NCBI RefSeq assembly: GCF_001447385.1
Contig: NZ_LLWQ01000193.1
Location: 1-64,000, forward strand
Direction: 5' to 3'
Source of the DNA: Paracoccus sp. MKU1
Lineage (GTDB): Bacteria > Pseudomonadota > Alphaproteobacteria > Rhodobacterales > Rhodobacteraceae
Length of the DNA stretch: 64,000 nt
Positions within the stretch are counted from its first letter, which is position 1, and the number at the start of each line of letters is the position of its first letter. The notes beneath the pieces are model-generated. The model was not told where the DNA came from, ran no database searches, and saw only the letters and a list, made by a program, of their open reading frames with translations. The position numbers were made by a program, and so were the translations under genes. Below, piece by piece: positions 29,763 through 40,350 of this stretch.

Positions 29763-31869
29763 GCGGCGCGGCGCTGGCGGCCTGGACCGGGGCCGGGCCC
29801 AGCACCTCGGCCAGAACCCCGCCGGCGGCATAGCCGGCCAGCGTGCGCATCGGCATCAGCGGCCGGGCGGAATGTGCCAGCCGGATCGGCGGCGGTGCCG
29901 GCGGGGGCTTCACGCCGCCCCCGGTCAGATCCCAGCTCGGCACCAGCGGCACCGGCGCGCCCTTGATGCGGGCGCGATAGATCGGCAGCGCCTCGGCCAC
30001 GCGCATGACATAGTTGCGGGTCTCGTCGAAGGGGATCATCTCGACCCAATCGACCGGATCGACCTCGCCGCGCAGATCGCCGAACTCGCCCAGCCAGCGG
30101 GCCGAGCGCCCCGGCCCGGCATTGTAGCCCGCCGCGACCAGCGCGATCGAGGGGCCGAAGCGTTCGCGCAGCCCGGCCAGATAGGCCGCGCCCAACCGGG
30201 CATTATAGGCGGCGTCGCGGGTCAGCCGCGCCTGGTCGAAGGGCTCGCCCACCTTGCGCGCCATGGATCGCGCGGTATCGGGCATCACCTGCATCAGCCC
30301 CAGCGCCCCGGCATGCGAGGACACGGTATGGTTGAACTCGCTTTCCCGCCGGGCGATGGCCATGACCAGCTCGGGCGGCAGGCCAAGCGGGCTGCTCTCC
30401 AGCCCGGTCAGCGGGAAATAGGCGGCCGGATAGACCGCGCCCTTGGCGGCGGCGGCCTTGGCCAGCCGCAGCGCGTGCCAGGGCAGCCGCATCTCCAGCA
30501 TCATCCGGGCCATGCGGCCGATATCTTCTGGCGCGGCAGTCTCGGCCAGGTGCAGGAAGAAGCGCGCGCCCTGATCCGGCTCACCCGCCGCGAGCAGCCA
30601 GGTGCCGGCCTGCCAGACCGGATTGTCGCGCAAGGCCGAGCCGCGCCAGTCGGGCAGACTGGCCTCGCTGCGCCCGGCGACGGCCAGCTCGGGCAACATC
30701 GGCAGGCCCAGCCTTTCCGCGGCGAGCTGGCCATACCAGGCGGATTGGTATTCCGCGGCACCGGCATAGGCCGCATCGGCGCCGGCCTGGTCGCCCCCGG
30801 CCTCCAGCGCCCGGCCCTGCCAGTAATGCGCGCGGGACAGCGAGATCGGGCTCGCCACCGCCCTTTCCAGCGCCCGGAAATGCCCAAGCGCCCGGTCGGG
30901 TGCGCCGCCGCGCAGCGCCGCATAGCCGGCGAGCCATTCCAGATCCGAATAAGCATCGCTGCCCGGCGGCAGGAAATGCCCGGCCGCCAGTCTCTCGGCC
31001 AGGGCCCAGTCGCCCTGCCGCAACGCCAGCCGCGCGTAATCGGCGCGCTTGCCGGCCCAGGCGGCGGGGTCCCGCAGCGCCTCTGCGCTGGTCGAGCGCT
31101 CCAGCATCAGATCGCGCGCCAGTTCCGGCATCTTGGCCCAGACCCGCCAGCGGAACCGGTCGAGCGCAAGGCCCGCATCGTCCCGCTGCGCGTCGGGCAG
31201 GGCCAGGATCAGAGCATCCACCCCCGCCTGCCCCGATTGCAGCGCCAGCCGCGCCTTGCCCAGGGCCTGCGCGGGGGCCGAGGCCATGGGCAGCACCACC
31301 TGCGCCGCCTGCCATTCGCCCAGGTCCAGAAGCCGCATCAGCCGCGCATCGTGCAGTCCGGCGACCTCGGCGCCATGCGCGGCGAGAAAGGCGTCGGATT
31401 CGGCCTTGGTCAGCGCCTGCTCGGTCCAGAAGCGCGCGATCTCGGCCTTGGCGGCCGGCGGATCGCTCGCTTGCAAGGCGGCGATCAGCGCCATGGCACC
31501 GTTCAGCGTATCGGGACGGCGGGTGCCGAACCACTGGATCACCTCGGCCGGCGGCAGGCCGGCGCGCAGCACCGCATCGCCGCGCTTCCAGAACAGCGCC
31601 ATGCCGGGCCAGTCGCGGTTGCGGGCGGCAAAGTCGCGATATTCCGGCCAGCTGCCCTGCCCGGCCCGCAGCCGCTGCCACTGGATCAGGTCGCGGGCGA
31701 TGGGACCCGAGGCTTCGGCCTCGGCCGCGGCGGTGGTCCAGTCGCGCATCGCCGCCGCCGCCAGGGCACGCGACAGGGGGCCGGCATCCTCGGCCCGGGC
31801 CGGCAGGGCAAGACTTACGGCAAGGGCCAGCAGCGGCCCCAGGATCCTGTCACGGAAAGGATACATCAT
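29716..31869 (-). CDS. Soluble lytic murein transglycosylase
   Basis: Periplasmic cell-wall enzyme of about 717 residues. A signal peptide ([20 protein letters not shown], cleavage near ARA-ED) is followed by a long alpha-helical superhelix region and a C-terminal SLT domain (about 500-640). The SLT domain has catalytic Glu in ARRESEFN, then [16 protein letters not shown] and AGYNAGPGR. The tail is Pro/Ala-rich. Length and order match Slt70-type enzymes. Two adjacent ATGs (31869 and 31866) are possible starts. It diverges from dapA and overlaps the EamA gene at its 3' end. Confidence 0.94.
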   Translation of the reverse strand: MMYPFRDRILGPLLALAVSLALPARAEDAGPLSRALAAAAMRDWTTAAAEAEASGPIARDLIQWQRLRAGQGSWPEYRDFAARNRDWPGMALFWKRGDAVLRAGLPPAEVIQWFGTRRPDTLNGAMALIAALQASDPPAAKAEIARFWTEQALTKAESDAFLAAHGAEVAGLHDARLMRLLDLGEWQAAQVVLPMASAPAQALGKARLALQSGQAGVDALILALPDAQRDDAGLALDRFRWRVWAKMPELARDLMLERSTSAEALRDPAAWAGKRADYARLALRQGDWALAERLAAGHFLPPGSDAYSDLEWLAGYAALRGGAPDRALGHFRALERAVASPISLSRAHYWQGRALEAGGDQAGADAAYAGAAEYQSAWYGQLAAERLGLPMLPELAVAGRSEASLPDWRGSALRDNPVWQAGTWLLAAGEPDQGARFFLHLAETAAPEDIGRMARMMLEMRLPWHALRLAKAAAAKGAVYPAAYFPLTGLESSPLGLPPELVMAIARRESEFNHTVSSHAGALGLMQVMPDTARSMARKVGEPFDQARLTRDAAYNARLGAAYLAGLRERFGPSIALVAAGYNAGPGRSARWLGEFGDLRGEVDPVDWVEMIPFDETRNYVMRVAEALPIYRARIKGAPVPLVPSWDLTGGGVKPPPAPPPIRLAHSARPLMPMRTLAGYAAGGVLAEVLGPAPVQAASAAPLNSARPARAGERATR

Positions 31870-31972
31870 GCCCCCCTTTCTGCGAGGTTCCGCCGGGCGG
31901 CGCAACTCACATCCTTGGCAATCCGCGCGCCCGGATGTAAGCCGCGATCAGAGGCAAATTCAGGATACCCAC

Positions 31973-32848
31973 ATGTTCAGAGGCTCGATGCCCGCGCTGG
32001 TCACGCCATTCACCCCGGATGGGGAGCTGGATCTCCCCGCGCTGGAAAAGCTTGTCGAGTGGCATGTCGAGCAGGGAAGCCATGGGCTGGTGCCCGTCGG
32101 CACCACCGGCGAAAGCCCGACGCTGAGCCATGAGGAACACCGCAAGGTCATCGAGGAAGTGGTGCGCATGGCCGCCGGCCGCGTGCCCGTCATCGCCGGC
32201 GCCGGCTCGAACGCCACGCATGAGGGGATCGGGCTGGTCCAGCACGCGCAGGCCGCCGGCGCCGATGCGGCGCTGGTGGTGACGCCCTATTACAACAAGC
32301 CGACCCAGGCCGGGCTGATCGCGCATTACACCGCGCTGCACGATGCCAGCGACCTGCCGATCATCATCTACAACATCCCCGGCCGCTCGGTCATCGACAT
32401 GCTGCCCGAGACCATGGGCCAGTTGGCGAAGCTGCCGCGCATCATCGGCGTCAAGGACGCGACCGGAAAGTTGGAGCGCGTCTCTATGCAGCGCGCCGCC
32501 TGCGGCAAGGATTTCGTGCAGCTTTCGGGCGAGGACGCGACCGCGCTCGGCTTCAACGCCCATGGCGGCACGGGCTGCATCTCGGTCACGGCGAATGTCG
32601 CGCCGAAGCTCTGCGCCGACTTCCAGGAGGCGACGCTGGCCGGCGACTACGCCAAGGCGCTGGACTACCAGGACAAGCTGATGCCGCTGCACGAGGCGAT
32701 CTTCATCGAGCCGGGCGTCGCCGGGGCGAAATACGCCATGTCGCGGCTGGGCCTCATCAGCGACCGGGTGCGCCTGCCGCTGGTCGAGTTGACCGAGGCC
32801 ACCAAGGCCCGCATCGACGCAGCCATGGTCCATGCCGGGCTGATCTGA
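31973..32848 (+). CDS. dapA: 4-hydroxy-tetrahydrodipicolinate synthase
   Basis: Condenses pyruvate with aspartate semialdehyde in the lysine/diaminopimelate pathway; 291 residues, cytoplasmic. The catalytic set is intact: Lys161 in IIGVKDATG (Schiff base), Tyr133 in IIYNIPGRS and Thr44 in PVGTTGES, numbered as in E. coli DapA. The start is the ATG after AGGATACCC. It stands alone and ends at a strong terminator (32872-32899). A diaminopimelate precursor gene beside a murein transglycosylase is a loose cell-wall theme. Confidence 0.97.
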   Translation: MFRGSMPALVTPFTPDGELDLPALEKLVEWHVEQGSHGLVPVGTTGESPTLSHEEHRKVIEEVVRMAAGRVPVIAGAGSNATHEGIGLVQHAQAAGADAALVVTPYYNKPTQAGLIAHYTALHDASDLPIIIYNIPGRSVIDMLPETMGQLAKLPRIIGVKDATGKLERVSMQRAACGKDFVQLSGEDATALGFNAHGGTGCISVTANVAPKLCADFQEATLAGDYAKALDYQDKLMPLHEAIFIEPGVAGAKYAMSRLGLISDRVRLPLVELTEATKARIDAAMVHAGLI

Positions 32849-32871
32849 ACCGCGCCTCCGGCCGGTCGAGA

Positions 32872-32899
32872 GGGGCGGGGGTTTTTCCGCCCCTTTTTT
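32872..32899 (+). terminator. Rho-independent terminator after dapA
   Basis: A 7-bp stem GGGGCGG / CCGCCCC with an 8-base loop (GGGTTTTT) is followed directly by TTTTTT. It begins 23 bases after the dapA stop codon. Confidence 0.9.
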
Positions 32900-32928
32900 C
32901 ATCTCCGGGCTCGACCGGACAGCCGCAG

Positions 32929-32976
32929 CCGGGGGCTTTGCCCCCGGACCCCCAGGATATTTATCCACGAAAGAAG
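32929..32976 (+). repeat. Dispersed 3' element, copy downstream of dapA
   Basis: A hairpin CCGGGGGC-TTT-GCCCCCGG is followed by GACCCCCA and the core GGATATTTATCCACGAAAGA, with two changes from the common core. It is oriented with dapA and lies just beyond its terminator. Together with the next copy it fills the convergent dapA/phaG gap. Confidence 0.7.
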
Positions 32977-33003
32977 CGGAGCCCCCCTGCACCCGGCCTC
33001 CAA

Positions 33004-33060
33004 CTTCTTGCGTGTCCAAATATCCTGGGGGAGCGCGGAACGCGCGGGGGCGAAGCCCCC
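33004..33060 (-). repeat. Dispersed 3' element, copy downstream of phaG
   Basis: On the reverse strand, 19 bases after the phaG stop, a hairpin GGGGGC-TTC-GCCCCC is followed by a second stem (GCGCG-TTC-CGCGC) and the core AGGATATTTGGACACGCAAG. About 40 bases of it are nearly identical to the copy at 42758-42815. It faces the dapA-side copy. Confidence 0.75.
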
Positions 33061-33079
33061 AAATAGCCGCGCCGCCTCG

Positions 33080-33463
33080 CTAATCACCGGCCCGTCGGTC
33101 GACCAGACTGGCCTTGTCCGGATCGCAGAAGGTCGCCCAGTCCTTGCCCGGCGCCGGGCGGGGCAGTTCGTCGCGGCTCCAGCCCAGATGCATATGCGCC
33201 TTGGCGATGAAATAACCGGTGACCGGCGCGGTCAGGAACAGAAACAGCGTGATCAGCAGTTCGTGCCAAGTCAGCACCCCATGCCGAGCCGGGAACCAGA
33301 TCAGCGAGGCGATCAGCACCGCCCCCACGCCCAGCGTCGCCGATTTCGTCGGCGCGTGCAGGCGCGTCATCGGATCGGGCAGCTTGACCAGCCCATAGGA
33401 GCCGACGAGGCCGAAGAACCCGCCCAGCACCAGCAGAACCGAGACGACGATTTCCGCGATCAT
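33080..33463 (-). CDS. phaG: Monovalent cation/proton antiporter subunit G
   Basis: Small inner-membrane subunit (MnhG/PhaG), 127 residues with about three membrane segments. The family block FFGLVGSYGLVKLPDPMTRLHAPTKSATLG appears near the N-terminus. It is the last gene of the six-gene antiporter operon that exchanges Na+ or K+ for H+. The next gene upstream (phaF) ends 9 bases before its start. Confidence 0.93.
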   Translation of the reverse strand: MIAEIVVSVLLVLGGFFGLVGSYGLVKLPDPMTRLHAPTKSATLGVGAVLIASLIWFPARHGVLTWHELLITLFLFLTAPVTGYFIAKAHMHLGWSRDELPRPAPGKDWATFCDPDKASLVDRRAGD

Positions 33464-33472
33464 GCCCGCCCC

Positions 33473-33742
33473 CTACTCGATGATGTCGCCGCGCAGGACG
33501 AATTTCGCATAGGCCACGGTCGAGATGAAGCCGACCATGGCGAACAGCAGCGAGGCCTCGAAATACATCCCCGTGCCCTTGTCGATGCCAAACAGCGTCA
33601 AGAGCGCGATCATGTTGATCGCCATGGTGTCCAGCGCCAGCACCCGATCCGACAGGCCGGGCGCGAAGACCACGCGATAAAGGCAGAACAAGAGCGCCAG
33701 CCCGAAGCAGCCATAGGCGAAGAGAAGCGCGTAAGCGATCAT
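33473..33742 (-). CDS. phaF: Monovalent cation/proton antiporter subunit F
   Basis: Inner-membrane subunit of 89 residues with three membrane helices, containing PGLSDRVLALDTMAINMIALL, the conserved core of MnhF/PhaF. The ATG overlaps the phaE stop (ATGA). Confidence 0.93.
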   Translation of the reverse strand: MIAYALLFAYGCFGLALLFCLYRVVFAPGLSDRVLALDTMAINMIALLTLFGIDKGTGMYFEASLLFAMVGFISTVAYAKFVLRGDIIE

Positions 33743-34230
33743 TCGAAGATCTCCTTCAGCCGGGCCTCGTAGCGGGTCTTGATCTCGTCCAGCACCGCCT
33801 CCGGCTCGGGGGCGTGCATGGCGTGGACCAGCAGGGCGCGTCCGTCCTCGGACAGGTCGCAGCTGACGGTGCCGGGGGTCAGGGTGATGGTCGCGGCCAG
33901 GGCGGTGATCGCCTCGGGGCGGCGCAGGTCCAGCGGCACCGCGATCCAGGCGGGCTGAAGCGCCCGGCGCGGCATGAACAGCACGATCCGCGCCACGGTG
34001 AAATTCGCCTTGGCAATGTCCCAGAGCACCACGGCGAGATAGGCGGGGATCTTGTGCGGCTTGCTGTAGCCATGCGGGCCTGGCCAATAGGGCGCGGTGA
34101 TCAGCGGCACCACCACGCCGATGATCGTGGCAAAGACCAGCGAGCCGACCGCCCAGCGGTTGACCAGCAGCATCCAGACCAGGACCAGCGTGACCGACAG
34201 CCAGGGATGCGGGAACAGGCGGCGGATCAT
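33739..34230 (-). CDS. phaE: Monovalent cation/proton antiporter subunit E
   Basis: Inner-membrane subunit of 163 residues. Two N-terminal membrane helices precede a cytoplasmic domain carrying ALAATITLTPGTVSCDLSED, the MnhE/PhaE signature. The ATG overlaps the phaD stop (ATGA). The upstream frame stays open because it lies within phaD, so the start is decided by the overlap and homology. Confidence 0.93.
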   Translation of the reverse strand: MIRRLFPHPWLSVTLVLVWMLLVNRWAVGSLVFATIIGVVVPLITAPYWPGPHGYSKPHKIPAYLAVVLWDIAKANFTVARIVLFMPRRALQPAWIAVPLDLRRPEAITALAATITLTPGTVSCDLSEDGRALLVHAMHAPEPEAVLDEIKTRYEARLKEIFE

Positions 34231-35825
34231 TTCGTGCCCTCCTGCCCTTCCAGCACCGCCGAGACATAGGCATCGGGGTTGTGGAGTTGCGCCGCCGTCG
34301 CCTCGGCCAGCCGCATGGCCGGGCCGGCAAAGGCGGTCAGCGCGACGATGCCCGACAGAAGCAGCGCCACCGAGGCGACCGCCAGCCAGTTCGCCGGCGC
34401 ATCGCCGAGGTCCTGGATCGGCTCGTCCGGCTCCAGCTTGGGTGGGATCGGCCCCCGCACCGTCGCGGGCGCAAGCTCGAGTGCGGAGGGCAGTTCCTGC
34501 CCTTCGACCTCGAAGCTTTTCCAGAAGATGATCGAGCCGGCGCGCGACAGGGCATAGATCGCGATCAGCGAGGTGATCAGGATCGTCGCCCAGATCCAGA
34601 CCATCGCCGGGGCCGCGCCGGTGGCCTGCATCACCAAGAGCTTGCCGATGAAGCCGGAAAACGGCGGCATGCCGACCACGGCGATGGCCGCGGTGAAATA
34701 CAGCGCGGCGATCAGCCCCTGCCCCGGCATCGCCCGGTCCAGCCGCAGCCACAGATCGCCTCGGCGCGCGCCGATCATGTCCACGATCAGGAACAGCGCT
34801 CCCGCCGCCAGCGTCGAGTGGATCAGGTAATAGACCGCGGCCGAGGTGCCCTGCGGCGTGAACTGCGCCACCGCAATCATCAGCGTGCCGATCGAGCCGA
34901 TGGCGGCGAAACCGGCCAGCCGGCCCAGATGGCGAGTGCCCAGAATGCCGATCTGGCCGATGGCCAGCGTGAACAGCGCGGCGGGCAGCAGCAGGTCGGC
35001 CACCACGCTTTCGATCACTGTGTCCTGCGGAAAGACCAGCGTGAAGAAGCGGATGATGCCATAGACCCCGACCTTGGTCATGATGGCGAACAGCGCCGCC
35101 ACCGGCCCCGGCGCATTGGCATAGGTCGAGGGCAGCCAGAAATGCAGCGGCACCAGCGCCGCCTTGACGGCAAAGACCAGCATCAGCAGCACCGCACCCA
35201 CGCGCAAGAGCGCCGTGTCCTCGGCCGGCATCGCCGCCACGCGCAGCGCCATGTCGGCCATGTTCAGCGTGCCGGTGACGGAATAGAGCACCCCCAGCGC
35301 CGCCAGGAACAGCGTCGAGCCGGCGAGGTTATAGGCGATATACTGCACCCCGGCGCGCAGCCGCATCTCGCCGCCGCCGTGGATCATCAGGCCGTAGCTG
35401 GCGATCAGCAGGATCTCGAAGAACACGAACAGGTTGAAGGCGTCCCCGGTCAGGAAAGCGCCGCAGATGCCCATCAGCTGGAACTGCCAGAGCGCATGGA
35501 AATGCCGGCCCTTGCGGTCCCAGCCCGAGCCCATCGCATAAAGCTGCACCGCCAGCGCCAGCACCGCGGTCAGCAGCAGCATCAGCGCCGCCAGCCGGTC
35601 CAGCATCAGCACGATGCCGAAGGGCGCGGCCCAGTTGCCCAGGCGATAGACCTGCACCTCTCCGCCCGCGGCCAGCACGTTCAGGTAAAGCGCCACCCCG
35701 GCCAGCAGCGCCGTGCCGGCAATCGAGAACACCCGCTGCAACAGCAGGTCGTTGCGCATCCACAGGATGATGAGCGGCCCGATGACGGCGGGCAGGACCA
35801 CGGGGGCGATGATCAGGTGGCTCAT
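34227..35825 (-). CDS. phaD: Monovalent cation/proton antiporter subunit D
   Basis: Large inner-membrane subunit of 532 residues, related to complex I NuoM/NuoN, with about 14 membrane helices. Complex I-like features are FFEILLIASYGLM (with the conserved Glu in helix 5) and KAALVPLHFWLPSTYANAPGPVAALF (with the conserved Lys). The last 80 residues form a hydrophilic stretch then a final helix. Translationally coupled to phaC and phaE by 4-base overlaps. Confidence 0.95.
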   Translation of the reverse strand: MSHLIIAPVVLPAVIGPLIILWMRNDLLLQRVFSIAGTALLAGVALYLNVLAAGGEVQVYRLGNWAAPFGIVLMLDRLAALMLLLTAVLALAVQLYAMGSGWDRKGRHFHALWQFQLMGICGAFLTGDAFNLFVFFEILLIASYGLMIHGGGEMRLRAGVQYIAYNLAGSTLFLAALGVLYSVTGTLNMADMALRVAAMPAEDTALLRVGAVLLMLVFAVKAALVPLHFWLPSTYANAPGPVAALFAIMTKVGVYGIIRFFTLVFPQDTVIESVVADLLLPAALFTLAIGQIGILGTRHLGRLAGFAAIGSIGTLMIAVAQFTPQGTSAAVYYLIHSTLAAGALFLIVDMIGARRGDLWLRLDRAMPGQGLIAALYFTAAIAVVGMPPFSGFIGKLLVMQATGAAPAMVWIWATILITSLIAIYALSRAGSIIFWKSFEVEGQELPSALELAPATVRGPIPPKLEPDEPIQDLGDAPANWLAVASVALLLSGIVALTAFAGPAMRLAEATAAQLHNPDAYVSAVLEGQEGTK

Positions 35826-36205
35826 GCGTCACCGTCCCCGGACATGCGATTGCCTGAGAGGGAATCGGCGGGCAGGCGGTCGGCGCGGGGCATGTCCACG
35901 CGGTCGTCGCCGCCTTCCAGGAAGGCCCCCAGCGCCATCATCACCACCACCGCCGTCATGCCGAAGCTGATGACGATGGCGGTCAGCACCAGCGCCTGCG
36001 GCAGCGGGTCGGTATAGGCCGTCGCCCCGTCCCGAAGGATCGGCGGCGCGTTCACAACCAGCCGCCCGGTCGAGAACAGGAACAGGTTGATGGCATAGCT
36101 GAGCATGGTCATGCCCAGGACCACGGCAAAGCTGCGCCGCCGCAGGATCAGATAGACCCCGGCCGCGGTCAGCATCCCGATCGCGCTCGACAGCAGAAGT
36201 TCCAT
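35822..36205 (-). CDS. phaC: Monovalent cation/proton antiporter subunit C
   Basis: Inner-membrane subunit of 127 residues related to NuoK, with three helices (GMLTAAGVYLILRRRSFAVVLGMTMLSYAINL...). The C-terminal 25 residues are a hydrophilic Asp/Arg-rich tail. The symbol follows the antiporter Pha series and has nothing to do with polyhydroxyalkanoate synthase. One-base overlap with phaAB (TGATG). Confidence 0.94.
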   Translation of the reverse strand: MELLLSSAIGMLTAAGVYLILRRRSFAVVLGMTMLSYAINLFLFSTGRLVVNAPPILRDGATAYTDPLPQALVLTAIVISFGMTAVVVMMALGAFLEGGDDRVDMPRADRLPADSLSGNRMSGDGDA

Positions 36206-39045
36206 CAGCGCCGCGCCTCCCTGCTGGGGTCGATGTCCATCGGGTCCAGGTTCACCGTCTCGCCCGCCTGCCGCGCGATCCGCGACAGCGAGTTCAGCGC
36301 CAGCATCACCGCCCCCATCACGCACAGGAACACGCCCAGGTCGAAGCCCATGGCCGAGGCCAGCTCGAACTCCTCGAGCCCCGGCAGCTTCACATAGCCA
36401 TAGGTCGAGCTGAGGAAGGGCAGCCCGGCGAACCAGGCGCCGATGCCGGTCAGCCCGGCGGCGATGACGCCGGCGCCGATCAGCGCGTGATAGTTGATCT
36501 TTTGCCGCTCCTGCGCCCAGGCAAAGCCCGAGGCCATGTATTGCGACACCAGCGCCACCGAGACCACCAGCCCGGCGACGAAGCCGCCACCCGGCATGTT
36601 GTGGCCGCGCAGGAAGATATACAGCCCCACCACCAGCGAAACCGGCAGGATCAGCCGCGTCACCACCACCAGCATCAGCGGATGCCGGTCGCCGGCGCGG
36701 CGGCTGCCATGGACCCAGTTGCGCAGCCGCCGGCCGCTGGCGCCGGCCAGCAGCGTCTCGGTCAGGGCGAAGATGGTCAGCGCGGCGATGCCCAGCACGG
36801 TGATCTCGCCGAAGGTATCGTAGCCGCGGAAATCCACCAGGATCACGTTGACCACGTTGTCGCCGCCGCCCAGCTTGTAGCTGTTGGCCAGCATGTATTC
36901 CGAGATCGGGGAAAAGGCGAAATCGCTGCGCATGATGGCATAGGCCAGCGCCCCGAAGCCCAGCCCGGTCAGCGTGGCGATGAAGGCGTCCACGCCGCGC
37001 TTGCGGTCGCGGCTTTCGATCACGGTGAACTTGGGCAGGAAGTTCAGCGCCAGAAGCAGCAGAACCACCGTGACCACCTCGACCGAGATCTGCGTCAGCG
37101 CCAGGTCCGGGGCGGACAGGTAGATGAAGCTGACCGAGACCATCAGCCCGATGATCCCCACCAGCACCAGCGCCAGGATGCGGCGGCGGTGAAAGGCGAC
37201 CATGCAGCAGGTCGCCACCATCAGCGCCGCCCAGCCGACCAGCGGCACCGGCTGGACCGGCAGCATCGGCCGGGTCGCGCCCTGATAGCCTCCGGTCGAG
37301 AAGGCCCAGAGCCCGCACAGCACCACGGTCAGCGCAAAGGCGGCCAGGGCACGCGACATCGAGCCGTTGGTCAGCCGGTCGGTGAAGAAGCCCGCGGCAC
37401 AGGTCGCGGCACGGGTGATGGCGTCGAAGATGGCCTTGGCGTCGGGCCAGGCGATGGCAGCGCGCGCCGCCAGCAGCGGGCGGTTCAACGCCAGCAGCCC
37501 CACCCCGCCGGCCAGGGCAACGGCCGACAGCGCCAGCGGCAGGTTCAGCCCATGCCACAGCGCCAGATGCGGATGCTGGGCCGAGCCGGTGACGGCGCTG
37601 GCCGAGGCCTCGACCAGCCAGTCCGCCATGCTGCCCGGAAACAGCCCGATCAGCACCACCAGCACCGCCAAGAGCGCCGGAGCGGACCACAGGCCGAAGC
37701 CCGGATCATGCGGCTTGTGCGGATAGTCGTTACGCTCGGGTCCGAAGAACACCTGCCAGACGAAGCGCAGCGAATAGCAGACCGAGAACAGCGCCCCCAG
37801 CGTCGCCATCGCAGCCACCAGCCACGGGTTGCCCTGCCAGACGGCATGGGTCGCCTGTTCCAGCATCGCTTCCTTGGACAGAAAGCCGTTCAGCGGCGGG
37901 ATGCCGGCCATGGAGAGCGCGGCCACGGTGCCGATGACGAAGGTCACCGGCATCAGCCGCCGCAAGCCGCCCAGCCGGGCGATCGAGCGGGTGCCGGCCT
38001 CATGGTCAATGATGCCCGCGGTCATGAACAGCGCCGCCTTGAAGGTGGCATGGTTGACGATGTGGAACATGGCCGCCACCGCCGCCGCCTCGGTGCCGAA
38101 GCCCAAGAGCATGGTGATCAGCCCCAGATGCGACACGGTGGAAAAGGCCAGCAGCGATTTCAGATCGTCGCGGAAGATGGCGATCCAGGCCGCCAGCACC
38201 ATGGTGATGAGCCCGGTCGTCGCGACGATGTAGAACCATTCCGGCGTGCCCGACAGCACCGGCCACAGCCGCGCCATCAGGAACAGCCCGGCCTTCACCA
38301 TGGTCGCCGAATGCAGATAGGCCGAGACCGGGGTGGGCGCCGCCATGGCATGCGGCAGCCAGAAATGGAACGGGAACTGCGCCGATTTGGTAAAGGCGCC
38401 CAGCAGGATCAGCAGCAGCGCCGGCAGGTAATAGGGGCTGGTCTGGATCGCCTCGCGCGACGCCAGGATGTCGGTAATGTCGAAGCTGCCGGCGATATTG
38501 CCCAGGATCAGCATGCCCGCGATCATGGCAAGCCCGCCCATGCCGGTCACGGTCAGCGCCATGCGGGCGCCCTGCCGCCCCTCGGGCAGGTGCTTCCAAT
38601 AGCCGATCAGCAGGAAGGAGGACAGCGAGGTCAGCTCCCAGAAGATCAACAGCAGCAGGATGTTGTCCGACAGCACGATGCCCAGCATCGCACCCTGGAA
38701 CAGCATCAAATAGGTATAGAACACACCCGCCGGATCCTCGCGCGACAGGTAATAGCGCGCATAGGCGATGATCAGCAGGCCGATGCCCAGGATCAGGATG
38801 CCGAACAGCAGGCCCAGCCCGTCGATGCGGAAATTCGCGTTCAGCCCCAGCGAGGGCAGCCAGTCGAAGCGTGCCGTCACCACCTCGCCCGCCATGATCG
38901 CCGGAATATGCAGGCAAAGCCCCAGAAGCGCGACGAAGGTCGCAGTGGCGCTGGAGATCGCCGCGATATCGCGCCCCGAGCGGATCAGCAGTCCGGGCAA
39001 CAGCGCCCCGATGAACGGAAGCACGGCGATCAGTGCTGGCGACAT
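36205..39045 (-). CDS. phaAB: Monovalent cation/proton antiporter fused subunits A and B
   Basis: Inner-membrane protein of 946 residues. The N-terminal 750 or so residues are the NuoL-like A subunit ([20 protein letters not shown] with conserved Lys; [16 protein letters not shown]). The C-terminal part (from about 800, [33 protein letters not shown]) is the B subunit. The fusion is normal for alphaproteobacterial Pha/group 2 Mrp systems. It is the first gene of the operon and diverges from ruvC. Confidence 0.95.
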   Translation of the reverse strand: MSPALIAVLPFIGALLPGLLIRSGRDIAAISSATATFVALLGLCLHIPAIMAGEVVTARFDWLPSLGLNANFRIDGLGLLFGILILGIGLLIIAYARYYLSREDPAGVFYTYLMLFQGAMLGIVLSDNILLLLIFWELTSLSSFLLIGYWKHLPEGRQGARMALTVTGMGGLAMIAGMLILGNIAGSFDITDILASREAIQTSPYYLPALLLILLGAFTKSAQFPFHFWLPHAMAAPTPVSAYLHSATMVKAGLFLMARLWPVLSGTPEWFYIVATTGLITMVLAAWIAIFRDDLKSLLAFSTVSHLGLITMLLGFGTEAAAVAAMFHIVNHATFKAALFMTAGIIDHEAGTRSIARLGGLRRLMPVTFVIGTVAALSMAGIPPLNGFLSKEAMLEQATHAVWQGNPWLVAAMATLGALFSVCYSLRFVWQVFFGPERNDYPHKPHDPGFGLWSAPALLAVLVVLIGLFPGSMADWLVEASASAVTGSAQHPHLALWHGLNLPLALSAVALAGGVGLLALNRPLLAARAAIAWPDAKAIFDAITRAATCAAGFFTDRLTNGSMSRALAAFALTVVLCGLWAFSTGGYQGATRPMLPVQPVPLVGWAALMVATCCMVAFHRRRILALVLVGIIGLMVSVSFIYLSAPDLALTQISVEVVTVVLLLLALNFLPKFTVIESRDRKRGVDAFIATLTGLGFGALAYAIMRSDFAFSPISEYMLANSYKLGGGDNVVNVILVDFRGYDTFGEITVLGIAALTIFALTETLLAGASGRRLRNWVHGSRRAGDRHPLMLVVVTRLILPVSLVVGLYIFLRGHNMPGGGFVAGLVVSVALVSQYMASGFAWAQERQKINYHALIGAGVIAAGLTGIGAWFAGLPFLSSTYGYVKLPGLEEFELASAMGFDLGVFLCVMGAVMLALNSLSRIARQAGETVNLDPMDIDPSREARR

Positions 39046-39169
39046 TGTCCCTCGTCCTTCTTGCCGCCCCTCTGTTCGCGATGGAGGCCAGCGATGTCAA
39101 GCAGATGACAAAGCAACTAGGCGATGTTCGCCTTTCGTGCTAACGCTGGAGCAAAACAAGGGAACAGGC

Positions 39170-39664
39170 ATGAAGATCATCGGCATAGACCCCGGCCTGC
39201 GGAACATGGGCTGGGGGGTGATCGCGGTCGAGGGGCCGCGCCTGCGGCATCTGGACAACGGCATCGTCCATTCCGAGGCGGGCGATCTGGGACCGCGCCT
39301 CGCCGCGCTTTATCGCGGGCTTTGCGCGGTGATCGCCCGGCACGCCCCCGATGCCGCCGCGGTCGAGCAGACCTTCGTGAACAAGGACGCGCTCGGCACG
39401 CTGAAGCTGGGGCAGGCGCGCGGCATCGCCCTGCTGGCCCCGGCCGAGGCGGGGCTGGAAATCGGCGAATACGCCCCGAACGCGGTCAAGAAGACCGTGG
39501 TCGGCGTCGGCCATGCCGCCAAGGAGCAGATCCAGCACATGGTCCGCTTCATGCTGCCCGGGGTCGAGTTCGCCGGGCCGGACGCGGCGGATGCGCTGGC
39601 CGTGGCGATTTGTCACGCCCATCACCTGCAGGGTCGCGCCCTGCGCATCAAGGCAAGCGCATGA
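39170..39664 (+). CDS. ruvC: Holliday junction resolvase RuvC
   Basis: Structure-specific endonuclease of 164 residues that cuts Holliday junctions. Catalytic acids visible are Asp7 in [11 protein letters not shown], Glu in [11 protein letters not shown], and the Asp pair in [17 protein letters not shown]. The ATG follows GGGAACAGGC. A longer open frame extends upstream into the divergent phaAB region but is not conserved. First gene of ruvC-ruvA-htpX-ruvB. Confidence 0.97.
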   Translation: MKIIGIDPGLRNMGWGVIAVEGPRLRHLDNGIVHSEAGDLGPRLAALYRGLCAVIARHAPDAAAVEQTFVNKDALGTLKLGQARGIALLAPAEAGLEIGEYAPNAVKKTVVGVGHAAKEQIQHMVRFMLPGVEFAGPDAADALAVAICHAHHLQGRALRIKASA

Positions 39665-39674
39665 GGGTCGGGCC

Positions 39675-40346
39675 ATGATCGGACGCATCGCCGGGGTGAT
39701 CCTGCATCGGGCGCAGGACCATGTGCTGATCGACGTGCGCGGCGTGGGCTATATCGTCCATGTCAGCGAACGCACCGCCGCCAACCTGCCCGCCGCCGGG
39801 CAGGCGACGGCGCTTTATACCGAATTGCTGGTGCGCGAGGACCTGTTGCAGCTTTTCGGCTTTCCGACGCTTCTGGAAAAGGAATGGCACCGGCTTCTGA
39901 CCTCGGTGCAGGGCGTCGGTGCCAAGGTGGCGCTGGCGGTTCTGGGCACGCTGGGGCCGGACGGGCTGTCGCGCGCGCTGGCGCTCGGCGACTGGTCGGC
40001 GCTGCGCAAAGCCCCCGGCGTCGGTCCGAAACTGGCACAGCGCGTGGTGATGGAGTTGAAGGACAAGGCCCCGGCCATCATGGCGCTTGGTGGAGCGCTG
40101 ACCGTCGATCCCGGTCCGCTGTCCGAGGTCAAGCCGGTCGAGGCCAATGCCCCCGCGCCGGCTCCGGCCAAGGCGGCGCCTTCTTCGGCGCAGGCGACGG
40201 CGGATGCGCTCTCGGCCTTGGGCAATCTGGGCTATGCTCCGTCCGAGGCCGCCTCGGCCGTGGCTGAGGCCGCGGCGCGGGAACCCGCCGCACCGACCGC
40301 GGCGTTGATCCGCGCGGCCCTGCGGCTGCTGGCGCCCAAGGAGTAA
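39675..40346 (+). CDS. ruvA: Holliday junction branch-migration protein RuvA
   Basis: DNA-binding tetramer subunit of 223 residues. Domain I starts [12 protein letters not shown]; the helix-hairpin-helix segment has [14 protein letters not shown] and [17 protein letters not shown] flexible Ala/Pro-rich linker (about 145-175) leads to the RuvB-contacting C-terminal domain ([15 protein letters not shown]). Starts 10 bases after ruvC. Confidence 0.97.
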   Translation: MIGRIAGVILHRAQDHVLIDVRGVGYIVHVSERTAANLPAAGQATALYTELLVREDLLQLFGFPTLLEKEWHRLLTSVQGVGAKVALAVLGTLGPDGLSRALALGDWSALRKAPGVGPKLAQRVVMELKDKAPAIMALGGALTVDPGPLSEVKPVEANAPAPAPAKAAPSSAQATADALSALGNLGYAPSEAASAVAEAAAREPAAPTAALIRAALRLLAPKE

Positions 40347-40350
40347 GACG

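Noticed and set aside
32929..33060. Facing repeats at dapA/phaG as terminal inverted repeats of a small mobile element
   Set aside because: No target-site duplication or internal cargo is visible, and the same facing arrangement occurs between another convergent pair with unrelated flanks. Gene-end association explains it better.
36205..39045. Fusion of antiporter subunits A and B as a possible assembly or frameshift artefact
   Set aside because: The AB fusion is the normal form in alphaproteobacterial Pha and group 2 Mrp systems.
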